A stretch of 64,000 bases of DNA from Burkholderia sp. FERM BP-3421 (GTDB taxonomy: Bacteria > Pseudomonadota > Gammaproteobacteria > Burkholderiales > Burkholderiaceae): the NCBI RefSeq assembly GCF_028657905.1, contig NZ_CP117781.1:2666001-2730000 (forward strand). The letters are read 5' to 3'. Made by a program: the position numbers and the translations under genes. This document shows, piece after piece, positions 56,592-64,000 of this stretch (position 1 is the first letter of the stretch; the number at the start of each line of letters is the position of its first letter). Under the pieces are notes generated by a model. That model was given only the letters and a program-made list of their open reading frames with translations, searched no databases and was not told the origin of the DNA.

Positions 56592-57284
56592 TCAAGCGAG
56601 CGCGGCGGCGGCCTCGTCGATCAGCGCGGCCACCTCGACCGGCCGCGACGCCAGCGACGCATGGCTCGCCGGCAACGTGACGACCTTGCGCGCGTCGAGC
56701 CGCGCGGCCATCCGCGCTTCGTTGTCGGGCGCGATCATCCGATCCTCGCTCGACACCTGGTACCACGACGGCTTCGTGCGCCACGCCGGCGTGCTGATCG
56801 CGTCGCCGAAGGTGCGCGCGAGCGGCGCCTTTTGCGTGACCGCCATCACGAGCGCCTCGTCCGCGCCGAGGTCCTGACAGAAGCTGTCATGGAACGCATC
56901 GGGCCGAACCCACAGATAACCATCGCTGTCGGGCGCGATGTTCGCGACGGCCGCAGGCGGATGCGCCTGCGTGATGCCGCCGGGGCTTTCCCCGGCGTCC
57001 GGCGCGAACGCCGCGATGTAGACGAGCCCGACCACGTCCGGATGCGTGCCCGCCTCGGTGATCACCGCGCCGCCATACGAGTGACCGACCAGCAGCACCG
57101 GGCCGCCGCGCTGCGCGATCATCTTGCGGGTGCGCTCGGCATCGTCCGCGAGCGCCGTGAGCGGTATTTCCACGGCGTGCAGGTTGCGATGCCCGCGCCG
57201 CGCCAGTTCGACGATCACCTTGCTCCAGTGCGCGGCCCCGCCCCAAAAACCGTGGACCAGCACAATCGCGGGTTGCTTGCTCAT
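56592..57284 (-). CDS. Alpha/beta hydrolase
   Basis: A 230-residue alpha/beta hydrolase. The oxyanion loop is VLVHGFWGGAAHW, the nucleophile elbow LLVGHSYGGAVI (Ser) and the C-terminal catalytic His in LPASHASLASRP. The pattern is like the EstC/salicylate-esterase type hydrolases. The acid residue is likely the Asp in SSEDRMIAPD. It lies upstream of the DyP gene with an 82-bp gap and may share its transcript. The substrate is unknown. Confidence 0.88.
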   Translation of the reverse strand: MSKQPAIVLVHGFWGGAAHWSKVIVELARRGHRNLHAVEIPLTALADDAERTRKMIAQRGGPVLLVGHSYGGAVITEAGTHPDVVGLVYIAAFAPDAGESPGGITQAHPPAAVANIAPDSDGYLWVRPDAFHDSFCQDLGADEALVMAVTQKAPLARTFGDAISTPAWRTKPSWYQVSSEDRMIAPDNEARMAARLDARKVVTLPASHASLASRPVEVAALIDEAAAALA

Positions 57285-57903
57285 GGCCTGACTCCCTTCG
57301 ATGGATCAAACATGGCGCCGATCGCAAACGCGCCCCGCAGCCGATCGGCGAAAGCTGCGCGCGACGAACGCCCGGCACCGCGCACCGAAACGCACGCGGG
57401 ACGGTCGAACGCACGCAGTGTAGTCGAGCGCGGCGTCCGCCGCGCGCACGCGCACCGATTGCAAAACAGGCCTGCGCAGTGACGCCGCGCGGCCCCGGTT
57501 TGCGTCGCGCTCGGCGCGGATCGGCGCGTGCGCGCAGCACGGCGCGCACGCTGAGATCGCAGCGCGCCGCATCGTCTCGATCCGGCAACATCCGCGCTCA
57601 GACCGTTGCAGTTCGCACGCCATATCGCTAAAATCGCTCCACGAGCTTGACGCTCGTATCCCGCTTCTTCCATCACTCTACATAACGGAGGTGCAGCATG
57701 ATGTCGTACACGCCCGCCACCTCCATGTTCGCAGTCCCACGGCGCGAGTCTTAACGTCGCCGTCTTCGCGGGCTGCCCAATAAGCCTGCATCTTTCCAGA
57801 GTTCGCCGATTCAGCAAGCCTGCGCCTCCGTGCGCATCGGCGGTCGTTGTTTCTTCTCTCGCTCAGCAAGTCCTGGCGCGCGCAAGGCCGTCAGGCAATA
57901 CAT
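57285..57903. other. Long leader/promoter region of ABC transporter
   Basis: A 619-bp region without a large gene. The first part (57285-57640) would hold the divergent promoters. The second part (57680-57900) contains a short open frame with a strong ribosome-binding site and several possible stems before the ABC transporter start, as in attenuated operons. Confidence 0.5.
57698..57754 (+). CDS. Candidate 18-residue leader peptide
   Basis: GGAGG at 57688-57692 precedes ATG ATG and the frame MMSYTPATSMFAVPRRES, then TAA (57752-57754). It lies 150 bp before the ABC transporter start. The strong ribosome-binding site, small size and PRRES end next to possible downstream stems suggest a regulatory upstream ORF. 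It could also be chance. Confidence 0.4.
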   Translation: MMSYTPATSMFAVPRRES

Positions 57904-59787
57904 ATGACTCGCAAAAAAGCCAACCTCGGTGGACAGGCGTTCAAGGACGTCCTCGGGTTCACCTTCCGCCATTGGGGCCACCAGCCCCTGCGGATCTGCG
58001 TCATCGCGGCAGCCGCGCTGCTGGTCGCGCTCGGCGACATCCTGACGCCGCTGTTCGCGGGTCGCCTGGTCGACGCCCTGTCGCTCGGCGCCACCGCGCG
58101 CGCGGCCGGCTGGCAGGCGGCATTGCACGCGTTCATCACCCTCATCGCGCTCGGGCTCGGCAGCACGCTGCTGCGTCAGGTCGTGTTCTGGAACATCATC
58201 CGGCTCACGCTGCGCATGATGAGCGAAGTCGCCGAGCAGGCCTTCCATCGCGTGCAGCGCTTCTCGACCGACTGGCACGCCAACAGCTTCGCGGGCTCGA
58301 CCGTGCGCAAGATCACGCGCGGCATGTGGGCGATCGACCTGCTGAACGACACGCTGCTCGTCGCGCTGCTGCCGTCGATCGTGATGCTGAGCGGCGCGAC
58401 CGTGCTGCTCGGCCTGCACTGGCCCGTGATGGGCGCCGTGGTCGGGCTCGGCTCGCTGCTGTTCATCGCGGTGACGAGCGCGACCTCGCTCGGCTTCGTC
58501 GCGCCCGCCGCGCGGCTCGGCAACGCGTGGGACACCCGCATGGGCGGCGCGCTCGCCGACGCGGTGAGCTGCAACACCGTCGTCAAGGCGTTCGGCGCGG
58601 AAGCGCGCGAGGAAGCGCGGCTCAAGCGCGTGATCGACAAGTGGCGCAAGCGCACCCGCCGCACCTGGGCGCGCGGCACGCTCAACGGCGGTCTGCAGGG
58701 GCTGATGCTGGTCGCGATGCAGGCGGCCATGCTCGGCTCGGCGCTGTGGCTGTGGGCGAACGATCGCGCGAGCGTCGGCGACATCGCCTTCGCGCTGACG
58801 ATGTTCTTCATGCTGCAAGGCTACCTGCGCGACATCGGGATGCACATCCGCAACCTGCAGCGCTCGGTCAACGACATGGAGGAACTCGTGTCGCTCGAAC
58901 GCCAGCCGCTCGGCATCGACGACCTGCCCGGCGCGCCGCCCATCAAGATCGGCGGCGGCGAGATCCGCTTCGAGCACGTGACCTTCACCTATGGCCGCCG
59001 CGTGAAACCGCTCTATGCGGATTTCTCGATCCGGATCGCGCCGGGCGAGCGCGTGGGGCTCGTCGGCCACTCCGGCTCGGGCAAGACCTCGTTCATCAAG
59101 CTGATCCAGCGTCTGCACGACGTCAACGAGGGTCGCATCCTGATCGACGGCCAGGACATCGCGCGGGTGCGCCAGGATTCGCTGCGCAGCCAGATCGCGA
59201 TCGTGCAGCAGGAGCCCGTGCTGTTCCACCGCTCGCTGGCGGAGAACATCGCCTATGCACGGCCGAACGCGACCCGCGAGGAAATCGAGCGGGCCGCGCG
59301 GCTCGCGAGCGCGCACGACTTCATCGCGGCGCTGCCGGACGGCTACGACACGCTGGTCGGCGAGCGCGGGATCAAGCTGTCGGGCGGCGAGCGTCAGCGC
59401 GTGGCGATCGCGCGCGCGTTCCTCGCCGACGCGCCCGTGCTGATCCTCGACGAAGCCACCTCGAGCCTCGACAGCGAAAGCGAGGTGCTGATCCAGCAGG
59501 CAATGGAGCGGCTGATGGTGGGCCGCACGACGCTGGTGGTCGCGCACCGGCTGTCGACGGTGCGCGCGCTCGACCGGCTGCTCGTGCTCGAACGCGGCAC
59601 GGTCATCGAGGAAGGCACGCACGACGCGCTGATCCGCATCGAGGGCGGCCTGTACCGCCGCCTGTTCGAGCGCCAGGCGCTCGAACTTGCGAAGGGGCTG
59701 ATGGAGCAGACCGGCGCGAAGGGCGTCGAGGTCAAGCTGGGCGGCGCAGGCGGCACCGACGCGCTCGACGTCGTGGTCGCGCAGTAA
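57904..59787 (+). CDS. ABC exporter, fused permease/ATPase
   Basis: A 627-residue half-transporter. Six transmembrane helices (residues ~25-320) precede an ATPase with Walker A GHSGSGKTS, Q-loop VQQEPVLF, signature LSGGERQR, Walker B VLILDEATSS and H-loop VAHRLS. It should work as a homodimer, like MsbA or HlyB-class exporters, with unknown substrate. The ATG at 57904 (MTRKKANLGG) was chosen; a TTG at 57847 would add 19 unlikely residues. The C-terminal tail is Gly/Ala-rich. A long 5' leader suggests attenuation control. Confidence 0.9.
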   Translation: MTRKKANLGGQAFKDVLGFTFRHWGHQPLRICVIAAAALLVALGDILTPLFAGRLVDALSLGATARAAGWQAALHAFITLIALGLGSTLLRQVVFWNIIRLTLRMMSEVAEQAFHRVQRFSTDWHANSFAGSTVRKITRGMWAIDLLNDTLLVALLPSIVMLSGATVLLGLHWPVMGAVVGLGSLLFIAVTSATSLGFVAPAARLGNAWDTRMGGALADAVSCNTVVKAFGAEAREEARLKRVIDKWRKRTRRTWARGTLNGGLQGLMLVAMQAAMLGSALWLWANDRASVGDIAFALTMFFMLQGYLRDIGMHIRNLQRSVNDMEELVSLERQPLGIDDLPGAPPIKIGGGEIRFEHVTFTYGRRVKPLYADFSIRIAPGERVGLVGHSGSGKTSFIKLIQRLHDVNEGRILIDGQDIARVRQDSLRSQIAIVQQEPVLFHRSLAENIAYARPNATREEIERAARLASAHDFIAALPDGYDTLVGERGIKLSGGERQRVAIARAFLADAPVLILDEATSSLDSESEVLIQQAMERLMVGRTTLVVAHRLSTVRALDRLLVLERGTVIEEGTHDALIRIEGGLYRRLFERQALELAKGLMEQTGAKGVEVKLGGAGGTDALDVVVAQ

Positions 59788-59819
59788 CACCACCGGCCGC
59801 CGCGCCCGCCAGGTGCGGC

Positions 59820-60215
59820 GGCCGGGCTTCGGGCTTCGGGGCTTCGGGGCTTCGGGGCTTCGGGGCTTCGGGCTTCGGCGCTTCGGCGCTTCGGCGCTTC
59901 GGCGCTTCGGCGCTTCGGCGCTTCGGCGCTTCGGCGCTTCGGCGCTTCGGCGCTTCGGCACTTCGGCACTTCGGCACTTCGGCACTTCGGCGCTTCGGCG
60001 CTTCGGCGCTTCGGCGCTTCGGCACTTCGGCGCTTCGGCACTTCGGCGCTTCGGCACTTCGGCACTTCGGCGCTTCGGCACTTCGGCACTTCGGCACTTC
60101 GGCACTTCGGCGCTTCGGCGCTTCGGCGCTTCGGCGCTTCGGCGCTTGGGCGCTTGGGCGCTTGGGCGCTTGGGCGCTTGGGCGCTTCGGCACTTCGGCA
60201 CTTGGGCGCTTCAGC
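59820..60215. repeat. Octanucleotide tandem repeat, ~50 copies
   Basis: A run of GGCGCTTC units with variants GGCACTTC, GGCGCTTG and, at the left end, GGGGCTTC. Because the unit is 8 bp and has no stops, every frame stays open on both strands, giving artificial Arg/Ser/Ala-rich frames. It fills the space between the convergent ABC and EamA genes. It is a very likely VNTR. Confidence 0.95.
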
Positions 60216-60241
60216 ACGTCAACGCTCGCGCATCATAAACG

Positions 60242-61168
60242 TCAGGATTTCACCGCCTGCCGGCCCGCGCCCACGGGCGCGCCGGCAAACAACGGCTTGC
60301 GCAGCGTCTGCGCGGCCACCACGCCCGCGAGCGCCGCGCCGCCGCCAAGCAGGTGGTACAGGTGCAACGCTTCACCGAACCAGCCGACCGCAAGCGCCGC
60401 GGTCGCGACCGGCAGCAGGTTCATGAACATGCTGCATCGGCTCGGGCCCAGCAACTTCACGCCCCGCATCCACAAATACGGCAGCACGACCGACGCGAAG
60501 CTGCCCGCATAGGCGATCAACGGCAGGCTCGCGCGATTCGGCCACACCGCGCCCGGCGGCAGCCGGGTCATCATCGCGAGCATGAACACGAGCGCGGCGA
60601 GCGCCTGCACATAGGTCGACTGCCACGCCGGCAGGCCGACCTGCCAGCGCCGCAGCAGCACGCCGTACAGCGCGTACGTGCAGGCCGCGCCGAGCATCAG
60701 CAGATCGCCCGCGTGCGGGCCGCCCGCCGCGAGGACGGTCGGCCGTCCGCCCGTGATCAGGTAGACGAGCCCCGCGAACGACAGCATGCCGCCGCCCAGC
60801 ATCCCGAGCGTGGGCGGCTCGCGCAGCAGCGGCACCGACAGCAGCATCGTCAGAAGCGGCACGAGCGAGGTCAGGATCGCGAGGTTGGTCGCGCTCGTGG
60901 TTTTCGCTGCCTCGTACGACAGGCACTGGAACAGCGCCATCGCAAGCAGGCCGAGGCAGGCGAGCTTCGGCAGTTGCGGCGCGATCGCCGCGCGATTGCG
61001 CCAGGCCGGCTTCAGCACGAACACGCTCATCAGCGCGACGGCCAGCACGAGCCGCCAGAACGTGATCGCCATCGGATCGATCGTATGGGCGGACAGCTTC
61101 GACACCATCACGTTTCCCGCCCACAGCAGGATCGCGACGAACGGGAACAGGAATGCGGCAGCAGGCAT
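60242..61168 (-). CDS. EamA/DMT-family transporter
   Basis: A 308-residue ten-helix drug/metabolite transporter with two EamA repeats. The first begins FVAILLWAGNVMVSKLSAHTIDPMAITFWRL; the second includes GDLLMLGAACTYALYGVLLRRW. Typical terminal sequence ALAGVVAAQTLRK follows. The substrate (amino acid or metabolite export) cannot be told. Its stop is 26 bp from the octanucleotide array. Confidence 0.92.
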   Translation of the reverse strand: MPAAAFLFPFVAILLWAGNVMVSKLSAHTIDPMAITFWRLVLAVALMSVFVLKPAWRNRAAIAPQLPKLACLGLLAMALFQCLSYEAAKTTSATNLAILTSLVPLLTMLLSVPLLREPPTLGMLGGGMLSFAGLVYLITGGRPTVLAAGGPHAGDLLMLGAACTYALYGVLLRRWQVGLPAWQSTYVQALAALVFMLAMMTRLPPGAVWPNRASLPLIAYAGSFASVVLPYLWMRGVKLLGPSRCSMFMNLLPVATAALAVGWFGEALHLYHLLGGGAALAGVVAAQTLRKPLFAGAPVGAGRQAVKS

Positions 61169-61328
61169 GGCGTACAGTCTCCGGGCATGAATGAAGCCCC
61201 GATCGTGCCGCGCCGCGCGTCTACGGTCTCACGATAAAATGGCACATCCTGTCGCGGAACGGACGCGCACGCTGCTCGCCCTCCCTGCCTGCTCACCGCG
61301 TCAGCACGACAAGCTCACGCCCCGCCTC

Positions 61329-61820
61329 ATGACGCCCGACACCCCACCCGCCGCCACGCTGGACGAAATCCTCGAACTCGATCTGCTCACGCTGCGCGCG
61401 CACACCGAACGCGCGGGCGACCACCTCGATCCCGACGCGCATCGCGAAAAGCTGCGCCGCTCGCTCGCCGACGGCGTGCTGTGCGCGGTGCGGCGCGACG
61501 GCCGGCTCGCGGCCTACGCGCTGCTGCGCCCCGACGCGGACGACGGGCACGGCTGGTTCGTGACGGGGCTCGGCACGCATCCCGAGCGACGCGCCGCCCC
61601 GATCCTCGCCGACCTGTTCGCGCAACTCGCCGCATTGGCCGCGCGGCACGGCGTCGAGACGCTGCGCAGCCATGTCTACAAGACCAATCGCCTGTCGATG
61701 AATTTCCACCGGAAGCTCGGCTTCCGGATCACGCGCGAGAACGCGCGCGCCATCGAATTCGTCGCGACGATCGCGACACTGGCCGCGCATCCGGCCCTGC
61801 GGCGCCTCGCCGGCGCATGA
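61329..61820 (+). CDS. GNAT family N-acetyltransferase
   Basis: A 163-residue acetyltransferase. VRRDGRLAAYALLRPDADDGHGWFVTGLGTHP leads to the CoA site, followed by VETLRSHVYKTNRLSMNFHRKLGFRITREN, a clear GNAT motif B. The start at 61329 (MTPDTPP) is a choice; ATG 61239 would add a 30-residue tail and no strong ribosome-binding site marks either. The substrate is unknown. Confidence 0.82.
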   Translation: MTPDTPPAATLDEILELDLLTLRAHTERAGDHLDPDAHREKLRRSLADGVLCAVRRDGRLAAYALLRPDADDGHGWFVTGLGTHPERRAAPILADLFAQLAALAARHGVETLRSHVYKTNRLSMNFHRKLGFRITRENARAIEFVATIATLAAHPALRRLAGA

Positions 61821-61851
61821 CGCATCGACTCGCCGCCGCGCGGCGGCGCCC

Positions 61852-62319
61852 TCACTGCACGTAGATCGACGGCCGCACGGTCACGATGCCGCCCGTCACC
61901 CAGTAGTGCGCATGCGGATCGACCGGCACGCCGAAGGTCGCCGCCGAGCTTGCGTTGTCCCAGCCCACCTGGAAATTGAGCGCCTGCGCGTTGAGCGGAT
62001 CGAGCGAGGTCAGGTAGACCATCGCCATCATCACGCCGGACGACTGCGGCACCAGCGTGAGCTTGCCGATGCGCATGTCGTTCGGGTTGTCGCAGCCGGG
62101 ACCGCCGTCGCGCGTGATGTGGTCGAACGTGATCCGGCCGGCCTTGGCCGCGCCGGCGAAGTGATAGGTGCAGCGGCCCGCCGGCCCGCCGCTGACGAGC
62201 AGCGGGCCGCTGGCCGTGACTTCGATGTTGGTGGGGGTGATGGTCTGCGCGCGGGACGCAGCGGACCAGCCGAATGCAACGATGCAAGCCGCGAGCGCGG
62301 CGTTCTTCGAAATGGACAT
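61852..62319 (-). CDS. Small secreted protein of unknown function
   Basis: A 155-residue protein with a signal peptide (MSISKNAALAACIVAFGWSAASRA). The mature part has two Cys (GRCTYHF, GGPGCDNPND) and beta-rich composition (ITPTNIEVTASGPLLVSG). There is weak resemblance to small PraA/PraB-type secreted proteins, which I would not rely on. AGGAGGGCAGG precedes the ATG at 62317-62319. It converges on the GNAT gene. Confidence 0.78.
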   Translation of the reverse strand: MSISKNAALAACIVAFGWSAASRAQTITPTNIEVTASGPLLVSGGPAGRCTYHFAGAAKAGRITFDHITRDGGPGCDNPNDMRIGKLTLVPQSSGVMMAMVYLTSLDPLNAQALNFQVGWDNASSAATFGVPVDPHAHYWVTGGIVTVRPSIYVQ

Positions 62320-62661
62320 CCTGCCCTCCTGGGATCGCGGCCGGGGTTTGGGTTCACATCGTTGGACCGGCGCGCATCGATGCTAGGCGAATCCGCCCTG
62401 CGCGATTGTGCGCTGACACACGCTGGCGAGGGAATACGCGGGGCAACGCACGGTGCCGGACGCGCCCCGGGCGGGAACGTCTTCATGCCCGCCGGCAAAT
62501 CGCGGGGCCCAAGAGACCCGCGCGCATCGACGACGACATCGACGAAGCCGCGCCGCGTCACCCGCGCAGCGGGCATTGAAATGCATATGAAAGGTTCACC
62601 GGAGCCGCGCCGCGCGACCCGCTATACTCCGGCTGTTCCCGTGCACACGATCCCATCGACC
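62320..62661. other. 342-bp divergent gap, nothing specific seen
   Basis: It separates the divergent secreted protein and lytic transglycosylase genes and should hold both promoters. No gene or clear hairpin with T-tract was found. Confidence 0.45.
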
Positions 62662-63285
62662 ATGAGGCGGTTCCTTTGTCCGATCGTTTTTGCGCTGGGC
62701 TGTGCGCACCCCGCGCTGGCCCAGCAACAGCCGCAGCCCGCTGACCCGGCGTCGGCGGCCACGGCCGCCGCGGTTGCGGCCGCGTCGGCCGCCGAGCAGC
62801 CGCCGCCGACGCAGCCGCCGCCCGACAATGTCCGCCTGTCCGGCTACCTGATGCACAAGTTCGGCGTCGCGCGCGACAAGGCCGTGCAGATCGCCAACGC
62901 CGTCGACGTCGCGGCCTCGAAATATTCGCTGCCGCCCGCGATGCTGCTCGCGATCATCTCGATCGAATCGCGCTTCAAGGAGAAGGCGCGCGGCTCGAAC
63001 GGGGCGACCGGCCTGATGCAGGTGGTGCCGTCCGCGCATCGCGGCCTGCTGAAGAACACCAAGGATCTGACCGAGCCCACCGCGAACATCGACGCCGGTT
63101 CCGCGATCCTGTACGGCTACCTGAAATCGGCGCGCGGCGACGTGACGCTGGCGCTGAAGAAGTACGGCGGCTCGACCGCCTACGCCGAGAAGATCCAGAA
63201 GCACGTCGGCGAATTCAGCAAGGTGGTCGAGCGCCCCGCGTCGGCCCCCGCGGCCAGCGACGCGGGCGTCGCGTCCGCCAACTGA
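62662..63285 (+). CDS. Lytic transglycosylase (SLT domain)
   Basis: A 207-residue secreted peptidoglycan lyase. The signal peptide ends PALAQ; an Ala/Gln/Pro-rich linker follows (residues ~22-55). The SLT domain has the catalytic Glu102 in IISIESRFKEKARGSNGATGLMQVVPSAH, then NIDAGSAILYGYLKSARGDVTLALKKYGGS. The ATG at 62662 puts the signal peptide at the start; a GTG at 62641 is possible. It should cleave glycan strands with anhydromuramic acid formation. Confidence 0.9.
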   Translation: MRRFLCPIVFALGCAHPALAQQQPQPADPASAATAAAVAAASAAEQPPPTQPPPDNVRLSGYLMHKFGVARDKAVQIANAVDVAASKYSLPPAMLLAIISIESRFKEKARGSNGATGLMQVVPSAHRGLLKNTKDLTEPTANIDAGSAILYGYLKSARGDVTLALKKYGGSTAYAEKIQKHVGEFSKVVERPASAPAASDAGVASAN

Positions 63286-63304
63286 GCCGCGCGCCCGCCG
63301 CGCG

Positions 63305-63685
63305 TCACGCGAGGCGAAACGCCCGCACCCCTTCCTTCATCTGCGCGGCCTGCTCGCGCATGCTGTGCGACGCGGCGGCCGCCTGCTCGACGAGCGCGGC
63401 GTTCTGCTGCGTGACCGCATCCATCTGCCGGACCGCCTGGCTGACCTGGCCGATCCCCGTGCCCTGATGCGCGGACGCGGCGGAGATCGCCTGCATCAAC
63501 GCCGCCACCCGCGCGATCTCGCCGACCATCGCCTGCATCGAGGCGCCCGCATCGCGCGCGACGCCCGCGCCCGATGCGATGTTCCCGGTCGTGGTCTCGA
63601 TCAGGTTCTTGATCTCCTTCGCCGCCGTGGAGCTGCGCTGCGCGAGGCTGCGCACTTCGCCGGCGACCACCGCGAAGGCGCGTGC
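63305..63685 (-). pseudogene. 3' fragment of a methyl-accepting chemotaxis protein
   Basis: The fragment encodes only the end of an MCP signalling domain: FAVVAGEVRSLAQRSSTAAKEIKNLIE, GASMQAMVGEIARVAALMQAISAAS and AALVEQAAAASHSM. The family continues upstream with a long signalling helix, HAMP and membrane segments, all missing. Homology ends abruptly near 63685 in the otherwise invariant GRGFAVVAGEVR region, where unrelated sequence begins. This is a truncated remnant, probably from recombination or insertion. Confidence 0.85.
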
Positions 63686-63895
63686 CGCAACGCAGTTGGG
63701 GGGCTTTGTCGATGATTCGGATGCCTTGCTCGCGGCATTCAAAGAGGAATTTTTGGCGGAGGTCGATGGGCGGCGCATTGGTTTCGGTTCGCCAGGCGAC
63801 GCAATAGGCACTGATGTCTGATACGCGCGACATAGTACGTTGGCGAGCACATGCGATGTGGTTCACCGGCCCGCGCCTTCGCCGCGCGCTGCCGC
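63686..63895. other. Unidentified sequence abutting the MCP break
   Basis: About 210 bp of lower GC than its flanks. On the plus strand one frame reads GGFVDDSDALLAAFKEEFLAEVDG and ends at 63821; on the minus strand another reads RQKFLFECREQGIRIIDKAP. Both look protein-like but neither matches a family I recognise. It may be the edge of a lost mobile element. Confidence 0.45.
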
Positions 63896-64000
63896 TCAGG
63901 CCGCGCGACGCAGCACCGCGGTCGGACGCCCCCGATAGACGGCCTCCGCGTCGCGCCGATAGCCGAAGCGCTCGGCGAGCCGCAGCGCGCCGCGCTCACG
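63896..64000 (-). CDS. C-terminal end of a GNAT-like acetyltransferase (partial)
   Basis: The last 34 codons before a TGA (63896-63898) encode ALRLAERFGYRRDAEAVYRG and a short Arg/Ala tail, the typical end of a RimJ/RimL-type GNAT. The rest lies beyond the window. The call rests on a short segment. Confidence 0.55.
   Translation of the reverse strand, partial: RERGALRLAERFGYRRDAEAVYRGRPTAVLRRAA

Noticed and set aside
59732..60238. Long frames on both strands with repeated FGASALRR / APKRRSAE units
   Set aside because: Created by an 8-bp repeat without stop codons; no ribosome-binding site or conserved domain.

Overview
The window is GC-rich DNA with very strong third-position GC bias. It looks like a Burkholderia replicon, probably a second chromosome of a plant-associated or cepacia-complex species. 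The main evidence is a complete cepacian-type exopolysaccharide cluster (bceA divergent from bceB-K) with its expected gene order. I saw no tRNA, rRNA, phage, CRISPR array or complete insertion sequence.

Layout. 1-5706 (minus): two tandem paralogous lipoprotein genes followed by a large protein, cut by the window edge, that joins a class-3 lipase, RTX repeats and a subtilase. 6664-19351 (minus): bceB-C-D-E-F-G-H-I-J-K, tightly packed with ATGA/GTGA overlaps. 19762-21300 (plus): bceA, followed by a gene with a domesticated-transposase (DUF4096) N-terminus. 22840-25322 (minus): rubrerythrin / Fe-S oxidoreductase / DUF3501 operon. 25563-33428 (minus): an N-acetylmuramoyl-alanine amidase lipoprotein and a 2184-residue autotransporter with homogenised ~297-bp repeats. 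33919-36167 (minus): ECF sigma factor with two DGPF/YCII proteins. 36390-39026: a rhombosortase divergent from an extracellular nuclease that carries a GlyGly-CTERM tail. 39162-43085: histidine kinase and sigma54 response regulator, divergent from a sigma54-type promoter ahead of a DUF883 gene and a SYLF lipoprotein gene.

43252-51660 holds an AI-2E-type transporter, a small secreted protein, a frameshifted ZnuD-like TonB receptor with Zur-box-like operators, an MFS exporter, a candidate small RNA with its own promoter and terminator, an M23 lipoprotein, an SDR and an OsmC-family gene broken by an in-frame stop. 51671-54983 is a LysR regulator divergent from a mitochondrial-type aconitase. 55007-64000 holds GNATs, a DyP peroxidase, an alpha/beta hydrolase, an ABC exporter with a leader-peptide candidate, a ~50-copy octanucleotide repeat, an EamA transporter, a lytic transglycosylase, a 5'-truncated chemoreceptor fragment and a partial GNAT.

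Most promising leads: (1) the lipase-RTX-subtilase protein with duplicated Sel1-like lipoproteins, arranged like an effector with two immunity proteins; (2) the rhombosortase and its apparent dedicated substrate; (3) the sigma54 two-component unit facing a matching promoter; (4) the C-rich small RNA candidate; (5) the DUF4096 protein next to the exopolysaccharide locus. Several likely loss-of-function or variable sites (C4 run in the TonB receptor, G4 run in bceK, TGA in the OsmC gene, repeat tracts) suggest recent decay, variation or sequencing error.
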